From: Clostridia bacterium
GTDB lineage: Bacteria; Bacillota_A; Clostridia; Christensenellales; Aristaeellaceae
Reading direction: 5' to 3'
Assembly: GCA_017432405.1 (NCBI GenBank)
Contig: JAFRJF010000108.1
Location: forward strand, 1-6,391
Length of the DNA: 6,391 nucleotides
The translations under genes and the position numbers were made by a program. Below, piece after piece: positions 1 to 5,427 of the stretch; the stretch's first letter is position 1; each line of letters begins with the position of its first letter. Under the pieces are notes generated by a model. That model searched no databases. It was given only the letters and a program-made list of their open reading frames with translations, and was not told the DNA's origin.

Positions 1-480
1 CTGCTCCTCGACGACAGGCTCTTCCTGCTCCTCTACGACAGGTTCCTCCTGCTCCTCGATGGCAGGCTCTTCCTGCTCTTCAACAACAGTCTCTTCCTGT
101 TCCTCTACGACAGGTTCCTCCTGCTCCTCGATGGCAGGCTCTTCCTGCTCTTCAACAACAGTCTCTTCCTGTTCCTCTACGACAGGTTCCTCCTGCTCCT
201 CGACGACAGGCTCCTCCTGCTCCTCGACGACAGGCTCCTCCTGTTCCTCGACGGCAGGCTCTTCCTGTTCTTCGACAACAGGCTCCTCCTGTTCCTCTAC
301 AGCAGGCTCTTCCTGTTCCTCGACTACAGTCTCTTCCTGCTCCTCAACGGCAGGCTCTTCCTGTTCTTCAACAACGGGCTCCTCTTGCTCCTCGATGACA
401 GTCTCTTCCTGCTCCTCTACGACAGGCTCCTCCTGCTCCTCTACGACAGGCTCCTCCTGTGCTTCGACAACAGGCTCTTC
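1..480 (-). repeat. 24-nt tandem repeat array encoding EEPVVEEQ octads (20 units, continues past edge)
   Basis: Twenty abutting 24-nt units fill this stretch exactly and stay in frame. Read on the minus strand, they encode EE-(P/T)-(V/A)-(V/I)-E-(E/A)-Q. Substitutions are confined mainly to positions 3 to 5 (PVV, PAV, PAI, TVV, TVI). Synonymous third-base changes (GAG/GAA, GTC/GTT/GTA) mark most units as diverged at DNA level while the protein stays constant, as expected under selection on the peptide. Degenerate octads of the same period extend to about position 710. The coding strand is almost all purine apart from the valine and proline codons. Confidence 0.95.
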
Positions 481-1398
481 CTGTTCCTCGATAACGAGCT
501 GCTCCTGTACTTCTTCGACGGGCTGCTCCTGTTCCGCGACAACAGGCTGTTCCTCTATAGCAATCTGATCCTGATCTTCTTCAACGAGCTGTTCACCTTC
601 GACAGGCTGCTCGGTTTCCTCTTCGACGGGCTGTTCGGTTTCCTCCTCGACGGGCTGCTCCTGTTCCTCCTCGACAGGCTGCTCAGTTTCCTCTTCGACG
701 GGCTGTTCCTGTGCCGCCTCAGTGGGCTGCTCGACAGGCTGCTCCTGATCCTCCTCGAAGGAGATCTGCTCCTGGCCCTCCCCGGTGGGCTGGTCCTGGC
801 CGTCCTCTACGGCAATCTGTTCCTCTTCGAGAAGCTGATGTGCTTCCTCGGATTGGGTTTCATCAACCGCGCCCTGCGCCTCTTCCACAGAGGTGTTCGC
901 GGCCAGCTGCTGAGTATCTTCATTATTATAGGAAGTGTCAAACACCAGGTCTCCGTCGAGCACCGGCATATCGTTGCCAATGTCCTGGACGTTGGATGCC
1001 GGGGCGTCCGAATCCTGGACGAAATCCAGCAGATCGCCCTGATCCAGATCCAGGGAGAGATCGAGGCTCTGGGTGTCACCCGCGTCAACCAGGCCGTCCG
1101 CGATTTCAAGGTCGTCCCCGTTGAGGACGAGCTCATCCGACGGGCTCTGTTGATAACAGGCGTCCGTATGGACGTGCTCCGGAATGGCGCACACCAGCTC
1201 ACCGGATGAATTGTAGCATCCGGCCGTGTGGGTATGCTCCTGAAGGCCGCACATCGCAATGCGCTCCAGCGTGTTGGCGTTTCGCTTGAGCGTATTCATC
1301 GTGAAGAGCAGCACAACCACGCACAAAAGAGAAACGACTCTTTTGAGCAGGCGCCTTCTGTTTCCCTTCTTTGTGAACTCGCGAATCTGATTCTCCAT
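1..1398 (-). CDS. Large secreted surface protein with Cys/His module and acidic 8-residue repeats (C-terminus cut by window edge)
   Basis: The reverse-strand frame from ATG at 1398 stays open for 466 codons to the window edge. AGGAG (plus-strand 1408-1412) lies 9 nt upstream. Residues 13-20 are basic (NRRRLLKR) and residues 21-37 hydrophobic, giving a signal peptide or signal anchor. Next come two tandem C-x4-H-x-H-x3-C modules (C50/H55/H57/C61 and C70/H75/H77/C81), of the kind seen after the signal peptide in many clostridial surface proteins; their role is not known to me. Residues 90-160 are Asp/Leu-rich, and from about 190 the chain is Glu/Gln-rich. Residues 230-270 hold loose EQPVEEET-type octads, and residues 307-466 hold 20 strict EEPVVEEQ-type octads. 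No globular domain, LPXTG or anchor is visible before the cut. It is probably a wall-spanning or adhesin-like protein whose functional part lies beyond the left edge. It lies on the same strand as the signal peptidase gene, 122 nt downstream of it. Confidence 0.88.
   Translation of the reverse strand, partial: MENQIREFTKKGNRRRLLKRVVSLLCVVVLLFTMNTLKRNANTLERIAMCGLQEHTHTAGCYNSSGELVCAIPEHVHTDACYQQSPSDELVLNGDDLEIADGLVDAGDTQSLDLSLDLDQGDLLDFVQDSDAPASNVQDIGNDMPVLDGDLVFDTSYNNEDTQQLAANTSVEEAQGAVDETQSEEAHQLLEEEQIAVEDGQDQPTGEGQEQISFEEDQEQPVEQPTEAAQEQPVEEETEQPVEEEQEQPVEEETEQPVEEETEQPVEGEQLVEEDQDQIAIEEQPVVAEQEQPVEEVQEQLVIEEQEEPVVEAQEEPVVEEQEEPVVEEQEETVIEEQEEPVVEEQEEPAVEEQEETVVEEQEEPAVEEQEEPVVEEQEEPAVEEQEEPVVEEQEEPVVEEQEEPVVEEQEETVVEEQEEPAIEEQEEPVVEEQEETVVEEQEEPAIEEQEEPVVEEQEEPVVEEQ
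29..203 (-). repeat. Recent 72-nt higher-order duplication inside the octad array
   Basis: Positions 29-131 and 101-203 are identical base for base at an offset of 72 nt, which is three 24-nt units. Identity breaks at 28 versus 100 (c/t) and at 132 versus 204 (t/c). This marks a recent unit-of-three expansion inside an otherwise diverged array, so copy number is likely to vary between strains and short-read assemblies may collapse it. Confidence 0.93.
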
Positions 1399-1520
1399 TA
1401 TTCAACACTCCTGACCTTTTTCCGAGCAAGCAGCCTCGTTATTTGGTACCCGGTGGTCCCAAGATTTCCCTTGTTATTCACAGACTTCAGTCTGTAATCA
1501 GTCTGTTTTGCGCTTTCCCG
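1399..1520. other. Short spacer between signal peptidase gene and surface-protein gene, with small inverted repeat
   Basis: This 122-nt gap holds the ribosome binding site of the leftward surface-protein gene (1408-1412). It also holds a small inverted repeat at 1480-1495 (ACAGACT-tc-AGTCTGT), plus another CAGACT-type copy beside it at 1499-1504 on the same strand sense. The stem is not followed by a T-run in the leftward direction, so it does not look like a Rho-independent terminator. I see no convincing -35/-10 pair. Read-through from the signal peptidase gene into the surface-protein gene is therefore plausible. Confidence 0.4.
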
Positions 1521-2105
1521 CTATTTGATGGCGCCGAATTCGCTCAGCGGCCATACCCTCAGCATGACGCGACCCACGATCTGCTCCTGGGCCACGCAGC
1601 CCACCGCCGTGTTTCGGCTGTCCGAGCTTGTGCTTCGGTGGTCGCCCATCACGAAGATCTTCCCGTCCGGCACCTGGTAGGGCAACGCGATGTTGCAATC
1701 GCCCAGGGCCTTCTCGGTGATGTAGGGCTCGTCCAGGGGCTCGTCGTTGATGAATACGTTGCCGTCCGCATCGATATTCACCCATTCGCCCGCGTTGGCG
1801 ATCACCCGCTTCACCAGGATCTTGTTGTTGAAGTAAAACGCGATGACGTCACCCTTCTGGAACGCCGTGCCCCTCGGCGCGATCACAATCTCGCCCTGGT
1901 GCAACAGCGGCGTCATGGATTCGCCCACGACCTGGAGCACGGGAAGCGCCAGCATCGATACCAGCACGGCCACGGCCGCCACGATCACCAGGGCGCTGAC
2001 GGTGCTGAGCAGCGTGCTTCGATAGCTGCGCCTGTGCCGTTCGCGCCGCAGCTCGCGCTCCAGCTGGTCAACGGTCACGGTCTGCTGTGTCAAACCCCGT
2101 CTCAT
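1521..2105 (-). CDS. lepB: Signal peptidase I (P-type, Ser/Lys dyad intact)
   Basis: This is a 194-residue type I signal peptidase, which removes signal peptides from exported proteins on the outer face of the membrane. Residues 31-58 form one hydrophobic anchor after a basic cytoplasmic tail. The catalytic serine is S63 in VVGESMTPLL. The general-base lysine is K99 in ILVKRVIA. Box E is GDHRSTSSDSR at 154-164. The length matches compact Gram-positive enzymes with one N-terminal anchor. The start codon overlaps the stop of the upstream coiled-coil gene as ATGA (2102-2105), so translation is probably coupled. Its location suggests dedicated processing of the neighbouring surface proteins, though a housekeeping role cannot be excluded. 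It is the catalytically complete counterpart of the dead homologue at 3841-4575. Confidence 0.95.
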   Translation of the reverse strand: MRRGLTQQTVTVDQLERELRRERHRRSYRSTLLSTVSALVIVAAVAVLVSMLALPVLQVVGESMTPLLHQGEIVIAPRGTAFQKGDVIAFYFNNKILVKRVIANAGEWVNIDADGNVFINDEPLDEPYITEKALGDCNIALPYQVPDGKIFVMGDHRSTSSDSRNTAVGCVAQEQIVGRVMLRVWPLSEFGAIK

Positions 2106-2587
2106 GATCCCTTATTCCCCCACATGCGCCAGCGGCGGCGCTTGTCATCCTCGCCTTTTCCGGCCTCTTCCGGCGCGCCCTGCTGGGCCTGCATTCCGGT
2201 CTGGACCTGGCGGGCCACCGAATCGGCCTCGCTCCTGGCCTGGCTGAGAATGCGCTCCGCCTCCGCCCGGGCGTTCCTGACCACATTGTCCGCAAGGCTC
2301 TGGGCCTCTGCCGAGCGCTTCTCGGCTTCCGCCACCAGCGCGTCGGCGCGCTTTTGCATCTGCTGGGCGTATTCCTCCGCCGCGTTCTGGGCCGCCTCGA
2401 ACACGCCGTTCATCTTCAGCGCCGCTTCCGCCAGCGTGCCCGCCTCCTGTATGGCGATATCGCGGTTGGCCAGCGCCTGTTTGCTCTGCTCGAGCTGTTC
2501 ATTCAGCGTGTCGATCTGCTTCTGCTGGTTGATCAGAATTTGCAGCAGGTCGTCGCGCCGAAGCTTTCTGAGTTCCTTGTCCGTCAT
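2102..2587 (-). CDS. Conserved small coiled-coil cytoplasmic protein
   Basis: This is a 161-residue protein with no signal peptide or membrane segment. Residues 1-20 (MTDKELRKLRRDDLLQILIN) form a short basic/leucine head. Residues 21-50 form a Gln/Glu-rich coiled coil (QKQIDTLNEQLEQSKQALAN). The segment 48-67 (EAGTLAEAALKMNGVFEAAQ) is followed by an Ala/Glu-rich helix to about 130, where DivIVA- or ATP-synthase-b-like spacing (AEKRSAEAQSLADNVVRNAR) is seen. The tail is basic and Trp-rich (KRRRWRMWGNKGS). Similar proteins occur beside signal peptidase and sortase genes in clostridial surface clusters and often carry vague names; no function is established to my knowledge. A ribosome binding site GGGAG (plus-strand 2598-2602) lies 10 nt upstream of the ATG. 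A cytoplasmic scaffold at the assembly site is a guess. Confidence 0.85.
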   Translation of the reverse strand: MTDKELRKLRRDDLLQILINQQKQIDTLNEQLEQSKQALANRDIAIQEAGTLAEAALKMNGVFEAAQNAAEEYAQQMQKRADALVAEAEKRSAEAQSLADNVVRNARAEAERILSQARSEADSVARQVQTGMQAQQGAPEEAGKGEDDKRRRWRMWGNKGS

Positions 2588-2619
2588 ATATTCAAATCTC
2601 CCGGCACGGATGCGCTTTT

Positions 2620-2625
2620 ATAATA
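2620..2625 (-). promoter_or_regulatory. Candidate leftward -10 element
   Basis: Read leftward, the sequence is TATTAT, followed by about 27 nt before the GGGAG-containing leader and the ATG at 2587. That is a sensible leader length. No good -35 sits 16 to 18 nt upstream, so it would need an activator. A rival -10, TACAAT, lies at 2712-2707 immediately downstream of the paired half-sites and would give a leader of roughly 110 nt. The sequence does not decide between them. Confidence 0.3.
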
Positions 2626-2691
2626 GGTTGCTTTGGCCTTCGCGCCGTCCGCGTCTGTCCTTTTTCATGCGACCTTACATATACTTCCAGC

Positions 2692-2710
2692 CAATAATCT
2701 GTTATTATTG
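2692..2710. promoter_or_regulatory. Small palindrome CAATAAT-N5-ATTATTG
   Basis: A perfect 7-nt inverted repeat with a 5-nt centre (ctgtt) overlaps the candidate leftward TACAAT -10 at 2707-2712. It could be an operator or simply AT-rich chance symmetry. Confidence 0.3.
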
Positions 2711-2721
2711 TAGCTATTTGG

Positions 2722-2741
2722 GGTTACATGCCCGGTTACAT
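2722..2741 (-). promoter_or_regulatory. Direct-repeat half-site pair facing the leftward genes
   Basis: On the plus strand GGTTACAT occurs twice at a 12-nt period (2722-2729 and 2734-2741). Read toward the leftward cluster this is TGTAAC-N6-TGTAAC. The related pair at 2883-2902 faces the other way. The layout resembles the tandem half-sites of OmpR/PhoB-family response regulators. WalR uses TGTWAH-N5-TGTWAH, so the half-sites fit but the spacing is one base longer. Confidence 0.5.
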
Positions 2742-2882
2742 TAATATTTTTAATACTTTTTTAACAACTTTGCGCCGGTTTGCCGACAGTTTCCTCCCCG
2801 ATCGCCTAACATCTCGCATTTCCGGGGGCGCTTCAACAAGTTAATAATTTTGAAATTTTTGAAATTTGAGTTTTTTTGCGCC

Positions 2883-2902
2883 ATGTGACCGTTCGTGTAA
2901 CC
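2883..2902 (+). promoter_or_regulatory. Direct-repeat half-site pair facing the sortase operon
   Basis: ATGTGACC (2883-2890) and GTGTAACC (2895-2902) repeat at a 12-nt period, giving TGTGAC-N6-TGTAAC toward the sortase cluster. The period is the same as in the opposite-facing pair at 2722-2741, and each copy differs from ATGTAACC by one base. A TATAAT at 2915-2920 lies 13 nt downstream. The main promoter -35 lies 38 nt downstream. Confidence 0.45.
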
Positions 2903-2940
2903 CATCATGGTTATTATAATTATTGTGAGAATATTTTATA

Positions 2941-2969
2941 TTGCGAAAGTATGGAAACGGTGCTATAAT
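2941..2969 (+). promoter_or_regulatory. Sigma-A type promoter of the sortase operon
   Basis: TTGCGA (2941-2946) and TATAAT (2964-2969) are separated by 17 nt, and the -10 carries an extended TG motif (TGCTATAAT at 2961-2969). Transcription would begin near 2976, leaving a leader of about 30 nt that contains AAGGAG at 2995-3000. The -35 matches the consensus at four of six positions, which the extended -10 could offset. Confidence 0.75.
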
Positions 2970-2994
2970 ATAAGGTAATAGATTCCAACGTGGG

Positions 2995-3000
2995 AAGGAG
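2995..3000 (+). promoter_or_regulatory. Ribosome binding site that decides the sortase start
   Basis: AAGGAG lies 4 nt before ATG at 3005. An upstream in-frame GTG at 2990 would place this Shine-Dalgarno sequence inside the gene and would have no site of its own, so ATG 3005 is preferred. Confidence 0.75.
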
Positions 3001-3004
3001 TGCC

Positions 3005-3844
3005 ATGAGGAAGCATCTGTCCACCATCATTTTGGTGATCGTCTTGATTGTCGGCGTGATGATACTGCTGTATCCCACGGTCAGCGATTACTGGAATTCC
3101 TTCCACCAGAGCCGCGCCATCGCCAGTTACCTGGAGCAGATCGAAAGCATCGATCCTGTGGATTATGAAAGGGAATGGGCGCGCGCGGAGCAATACAACC
3201 GCGAGCTGACCGGCAAGCCCAACCGGTTCATGCTCAGCGAAGAGGAATACGCCGAATATGAAACGATGCTGAACCTCACCGGTTCCGGCATCATGGGCTA
3301 TATCGAAATTCCGAAAATCAGCTGCTCCCTGCCGATCTACCACGGCACCGACGAGGCCGTGCTGCAAATCGCGGTGGGCCACATCGAGGGAACGTCGCTG
3401 CCCACGGGCGGCGCGGGCACCCACACGGTGCTCTCGGGCCACAGGGGCCTGCCTTCCGCCCGACTGTTTACCGACCTGGACCAGATGGAGGAGGACGACC
3501 TCTTCGTCATCCGCGTGATGGACCGGGTCATGACCTATATGGTCGACCAGATACTGATCGTGCTGCCCGAGGAAATGGACGGGCTGGCCATCGACCCTGG
3601 CGAGGATTACTGCACGCTGGTGACCTGCACGCCCTACGGCATCAACTCCCACCGGCTGCTGGTACGCGGAAGGCGCACCGACAACGTGGAAATGGAGCAG
3701 ATGATCAAGGTCGTCTCCGACGCGACGCAGGTGAAGCCCATATTGGTCGCGCCCGTGCTCGCCGCGCCGATGCTGCTGATACTGCTGATTTGGATGATGA
3801 TATCCACAGGCAGGAAACAGCAAAGGCGGAAGATCATAAAATGA
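3005..3844 (+). CDS. srtC: Class C sortase (pilin-polymerising type), catalytic residues intact
   Basis: This is a 279-residue membrane-bound sortase, a transpeptidase that joins sorting-signal proteins to each other or to the cell wall. Residues 5-22 are an N-terminal membrane segment. The core begins with GSGIMGYIEIPKI at 93-105. The catalytic His is H146 in VLSGHRGLPSARLF. The catalytic Cys is C208 and the Arg is R217 in TLVTCTPYGINSHRLLVRG, the class C signature. A second hydrophobic segment at 245-267 and the basic tail GRKQQRRKIIK form the C-terminal anchor typical of class C. The lid region (about 62-80) reads LTGKPNRFMLSEE and lacks the DPW/DPF motif of classical lids. The stop overlaps the next ATG as ATGA, so this is the first gene of a coupled operon. 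The pilin-like protein at 5504 is the nearest candidate substrate. Confidence 0.95.
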   Translation: MRKHLSTIILVIVLIVGVMILLYPTVSDYWNSFHQSRAIASYLEQIESIDPVDYEREWARAEQYNRELTGKPNRFMLSEEEYAEYETMLNLTGSGIMGYIEIPKISCSLPIYHGTDEAVLQIAVGHIEGTSLPTGGAGTHTVLSGHRGLPSARLFTDLDQMEEDDLFVIRVMDRVMTYMVDQILIVLPEEMDGLAIDPGEDYCTLVTCTPYGINSHRLLVRGRRTDNVEMEQMIKVVSDATQVKPILVAPVLAAPMLLILLIWMMISTGRKQQRRKIIK

Positions 3845-4575
3845 GTCAGGACAGCAAGAGGATCACCGAGGCACAGGTCAGGCGCGAATTCAGGCGCATC
3901 GACCGGCGAACGGCCAACCGGCGCGCCCGCATCGGCGCCGCCGTGATACTGGCCGTGGCGCTGTTGACGGGCGGACTTGCGATGCGGTTTCTGTTCATCG
4001 CATTGGACATGCGTTCAGACGGCATGGCCGGCGCGCTGCTCAGCGGCGACGTGGTCCTGTGTGTGCGCAGCGACGCCCCCTACCTGCAAAGCGCCCCCGG
4101 GCGCGGCGCGCTGGCGCTGGTGCGCTATTCGGATTCCGGCATGCGGCATTTGGCCGTGCGCCGGGTGATCGCCCTCGGCGGTGACGAGGTCGACGTGGAC
4201 AGCGACGGCAGGGTGAGCGTCAACGGCCAGGCGCTGGAGGAACCCTATGCCACCTACTGCTACGCCGCCGACCAGGTCGCCAGTCCGGTCGTTCCCGGCG
4301 GCGCGCTGGAAAACCCCTTTGCCGACCCGAATGCCCCCGCCCCCGCGCAGGAGGACCTGTATGAGGTGGCCGAGGGCACCGATGACATGGATTATCCCCT
4401 GACGGTCCCGGAAGGCGCGGCGTTCGTGCTGTGCGACAACCGGAACAACCGACTGGACAGCCGGAGCAGCCGCTTCGGCCTGGTGAAGGAGGCCGATATA
4501 AGGGGCGTGGCCCGGGCGATCATCTGGCCGGTATACCGCGCCGGACTGCTTAAGGTCGCGCCGGCCGTCGGGTGA
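3841..4575 (+). CDS. Signal peptidase I-like pseudoenzyme (SipA-like), both catalytic residues replaced
   Basis: This is a 244-residue protein of the signal peptidase I fold. A basic tail (1-30) and one membrane segment (31-55) precede the core. SDGMAGALLSGDVVL at 59-73 aligns without gaps to the active enzyme's GESMTPLLHQGEIVI and puts G61 (codon 4021-4023, GGC) where the catalytic Ser belongs. HLAVRRVIA at 103-111 puts R107 (CGC, 4159-4161) in place of the catalytic Lys. Box E is kept as CDNRNNRLDSR at 198-208. An Asp/Pro/Ala-rich insertion sits at about 145-185. The frame is intact and coupled to the sortase by ATGA at 3841-3844, so it is not a decaying gene. S. pyogenes SipA is a known dead signal peptidase homologue needed for pilus polymerisation, and a similar assembly-factor role is inferred here. 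An upstream in-frame ATG at 3790 lies inside the sortase gene and is rejected as start. Confidence 0.88.
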   Translation: MSQDSKRITEAQVRREFRRIDRRTANRRARIGAAVILAVALLTGGLAMRFLFIALDMRSDGMAGALLSGDVVLCVRSDAPYLQSAPGRGALALVRYSDSGMRHLAVRRVIALGGDEVDVDSDGRVSVNGQALEEPYATYCYAADQVASPVVPGGALENPFADPNAPAPAQEDLYEVAEGTDDMDYPLTVPEGAAFVLCDNRNNRLDSRSSRFGLVKEADIRGVARAIIWPVYRAGLLKVAPAVG

Positions 4576-4578
4576 TAT

Positions 4579-5427
4579 ATGAAGAGATTTCTGTTGGCCC
4601 TTTTGTCCATTGCGCTGTTGGCCGCCCTGGCCGTATACATCGTGGTTCCCGCCACCGTGCGGCAGATCCGTCTGCGTGAAAACGCGCAGGCGGCGTCCGC
4701 CTATCGGGCTGCGGCAGACGGGCTCAGCCTGCTGGACTGCGGCACGATACTGGCCCTGGCCCAGGATCACAACCGGGCGCTGGACAGCGACCCCTGGACA
4801 GACCCCTACGCCCCCGGCGGGACCGATCCTGCCCAGGCGGACGACGACGATTCCTTTGAATTGCTCCTGAATCCTGCGGGTGACGGGGTGATGGCCGTGT
4901 TGGAGGTTCCCAAGCTAGGCCTGTCCCTGGCCGTGCATCACGGCGGCGAGGCCGAGGCCGCGCGACTGGCCCATGCGCGCTGGAGCCGGCTGCCTTCGGG
5001 CGGCGGGTACGGGCCCTGCGTGCTGTACGCCACGGCGGAACGGTTTTTCAAGCCGCTGGAAGGCTTGGACCGGCTGATGCCCGGAGATTGCCTTTTCCTG
5101 CGCGTGCTGCAGGATATGGCGACCTATGAGATCTTCCAGGTCGCCACGCTGTCCCCCGAGGCGCTGAGCGCGCTGGAGACCGACGAAGGCGACGACGAAT
5201 GCGCGCTGGTGGCCCAGACCGGGGCCGGAGACCGGCTGGTGGTGCGCGCCCGGCGCGTCCCCCGGCAAAGCGTGCGGCCCGTGGACGATTCCATGGCGCT
5301 TCCCGGCGGCGTGCCGGAGCTCATGCTGGCGACCCCCATCGCCGTGGCAGGGCTGGCGCTATTGGCGGTCATCGAGTTTTTCAGGCGGGCGATCCACCGC
5401 CTCAGGCGCCGCCGGATGAAGCTCTGA
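4579..5427 (+). CDS. Sortase-fold pseudoenzyme, catalytic His and Cys missing, DPW lid-like motif kept
   Basis: This is a 282-residue protein built like the class C sortase upstream: N-terminal membrane segment (4-23), core start GDGVMAVLEVPKLGLSLAVH at 101-120, C-terminal hydrophobic segment (249-267) and a strongly basic tail (RRAIHRLRRRRMKL). Aligned with the active enzyme, VLYATAERFFKPL at 148-160 replaces VLSGHRGLPSARLF, so T152 stands at the His. CALVAQTGAGDRLVVRARR at 208-226 replaces the Cys/Arg strand, with Q213 (CAG, 5215-5217) at the Cys and a 3-residue deletion before the retained R219. Residues 71-73 are DPW, followed by DPY at 75-77, in the lid position of class C sortases. The gene starts 3 nt after the preceding stop, without a strong ribosome binding site, so translation is probably coupled. 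Function is unknown. A sortase partner, a regulator or a substrate-binding scaffold are the likeliest options. Confidence 0.85.
   Translation: MKRFLLALLSIALLAALAVYIVVPATVRQIRLRENAQAASAYRAAADGLSLLDCGTILALAQDHNRALDSDPWTDPYAPGGTDPAQADDDDSFELLLNPAGDGVMAVLEVPKLGLSLAVHHGGEAEAARLAHARWSRLPSGGGYGPCVLYATAERFFKPLEGLDRLMPGDCLFLRVLQDMATYEIFQVATLSPEALSALETDEGDDECALVAQTGAGDRLVVRARRVPRQSVRPVDDSMALPGGVPELMLATPIAVAGLALLAVIEFFRRAIHRLRRRRMKL

Larger units (their letters stand above)
2588..3004. other. AT-rich divergent intergenic region between the two clusters
   Basis: No frame in this 417-nt stretch looks coding on either strand. Base composition shifts sharply from GC-rich genes to AT-rich DNA. It holds the start signals of both divergent clusters, listed separately: two oppositely oriented half-site pairs, a small palindrome at 2692-2710, a rightward promoter, and a candidate leftward -10. 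It also has a 9-nt tandem repeat, TTTGAAATT twice (2849-2866), within A/T tracts that could bend DNA. I see no terminator, as expected for divergent genes. Confidence 0.75.

Noticed and set aside
1..480. 24-nt repeats as a CRISPR array
   Set aside because: The units abut with no spacers and encode a continuous in-frame peptide.
59..568. Plus-strand open frame encoding a Ser/Cys/Thr repeat protein
   Set aside because: It is the complement of the minus-strand octad array. The minus frame has a start, ribosome binding site, signal peptide and synonymous divergence between units; the plus frame has none of these.
1480..1495. Inverted repeat as a terminator of the signal peptidase gene
   Set aside because: The stem is only 6 to 7 bp and no T-run follows it in the leftward direction.
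1443..2744. Long plus-strand frame of 433 codons
   Set aside because: It lies antisense to the signal peptidase and coiled-coil genes, whose motifs are clear, and runs into the AT-rich regulatory region.
2990..3004. GTG start for the sortase
   Set aside because: It would put the AAGGAG ribosome binding site inside the coding region; the ATG at 3005 is the better start.
2963..3823. Minus-strand frame opposite the sortase
   Set aside because: Its His/Gln/Arg-rich composition is typical of an antisense shadow, and the plus strand carries the full sortase signature.
4015..4770. Minus-strand frame opposite the signal-peptidase-like gene
   Set aside because: It spans the junction of two coupled plus-strand genes and shows no domain or start signal.
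3841..5427. The two catalytically dead homologues as decaying pseudogenes
   Set aside because: Both frames are full length, keep anchors and fold motifs, and are tightly spaced with the live sortase, which points to retained function.
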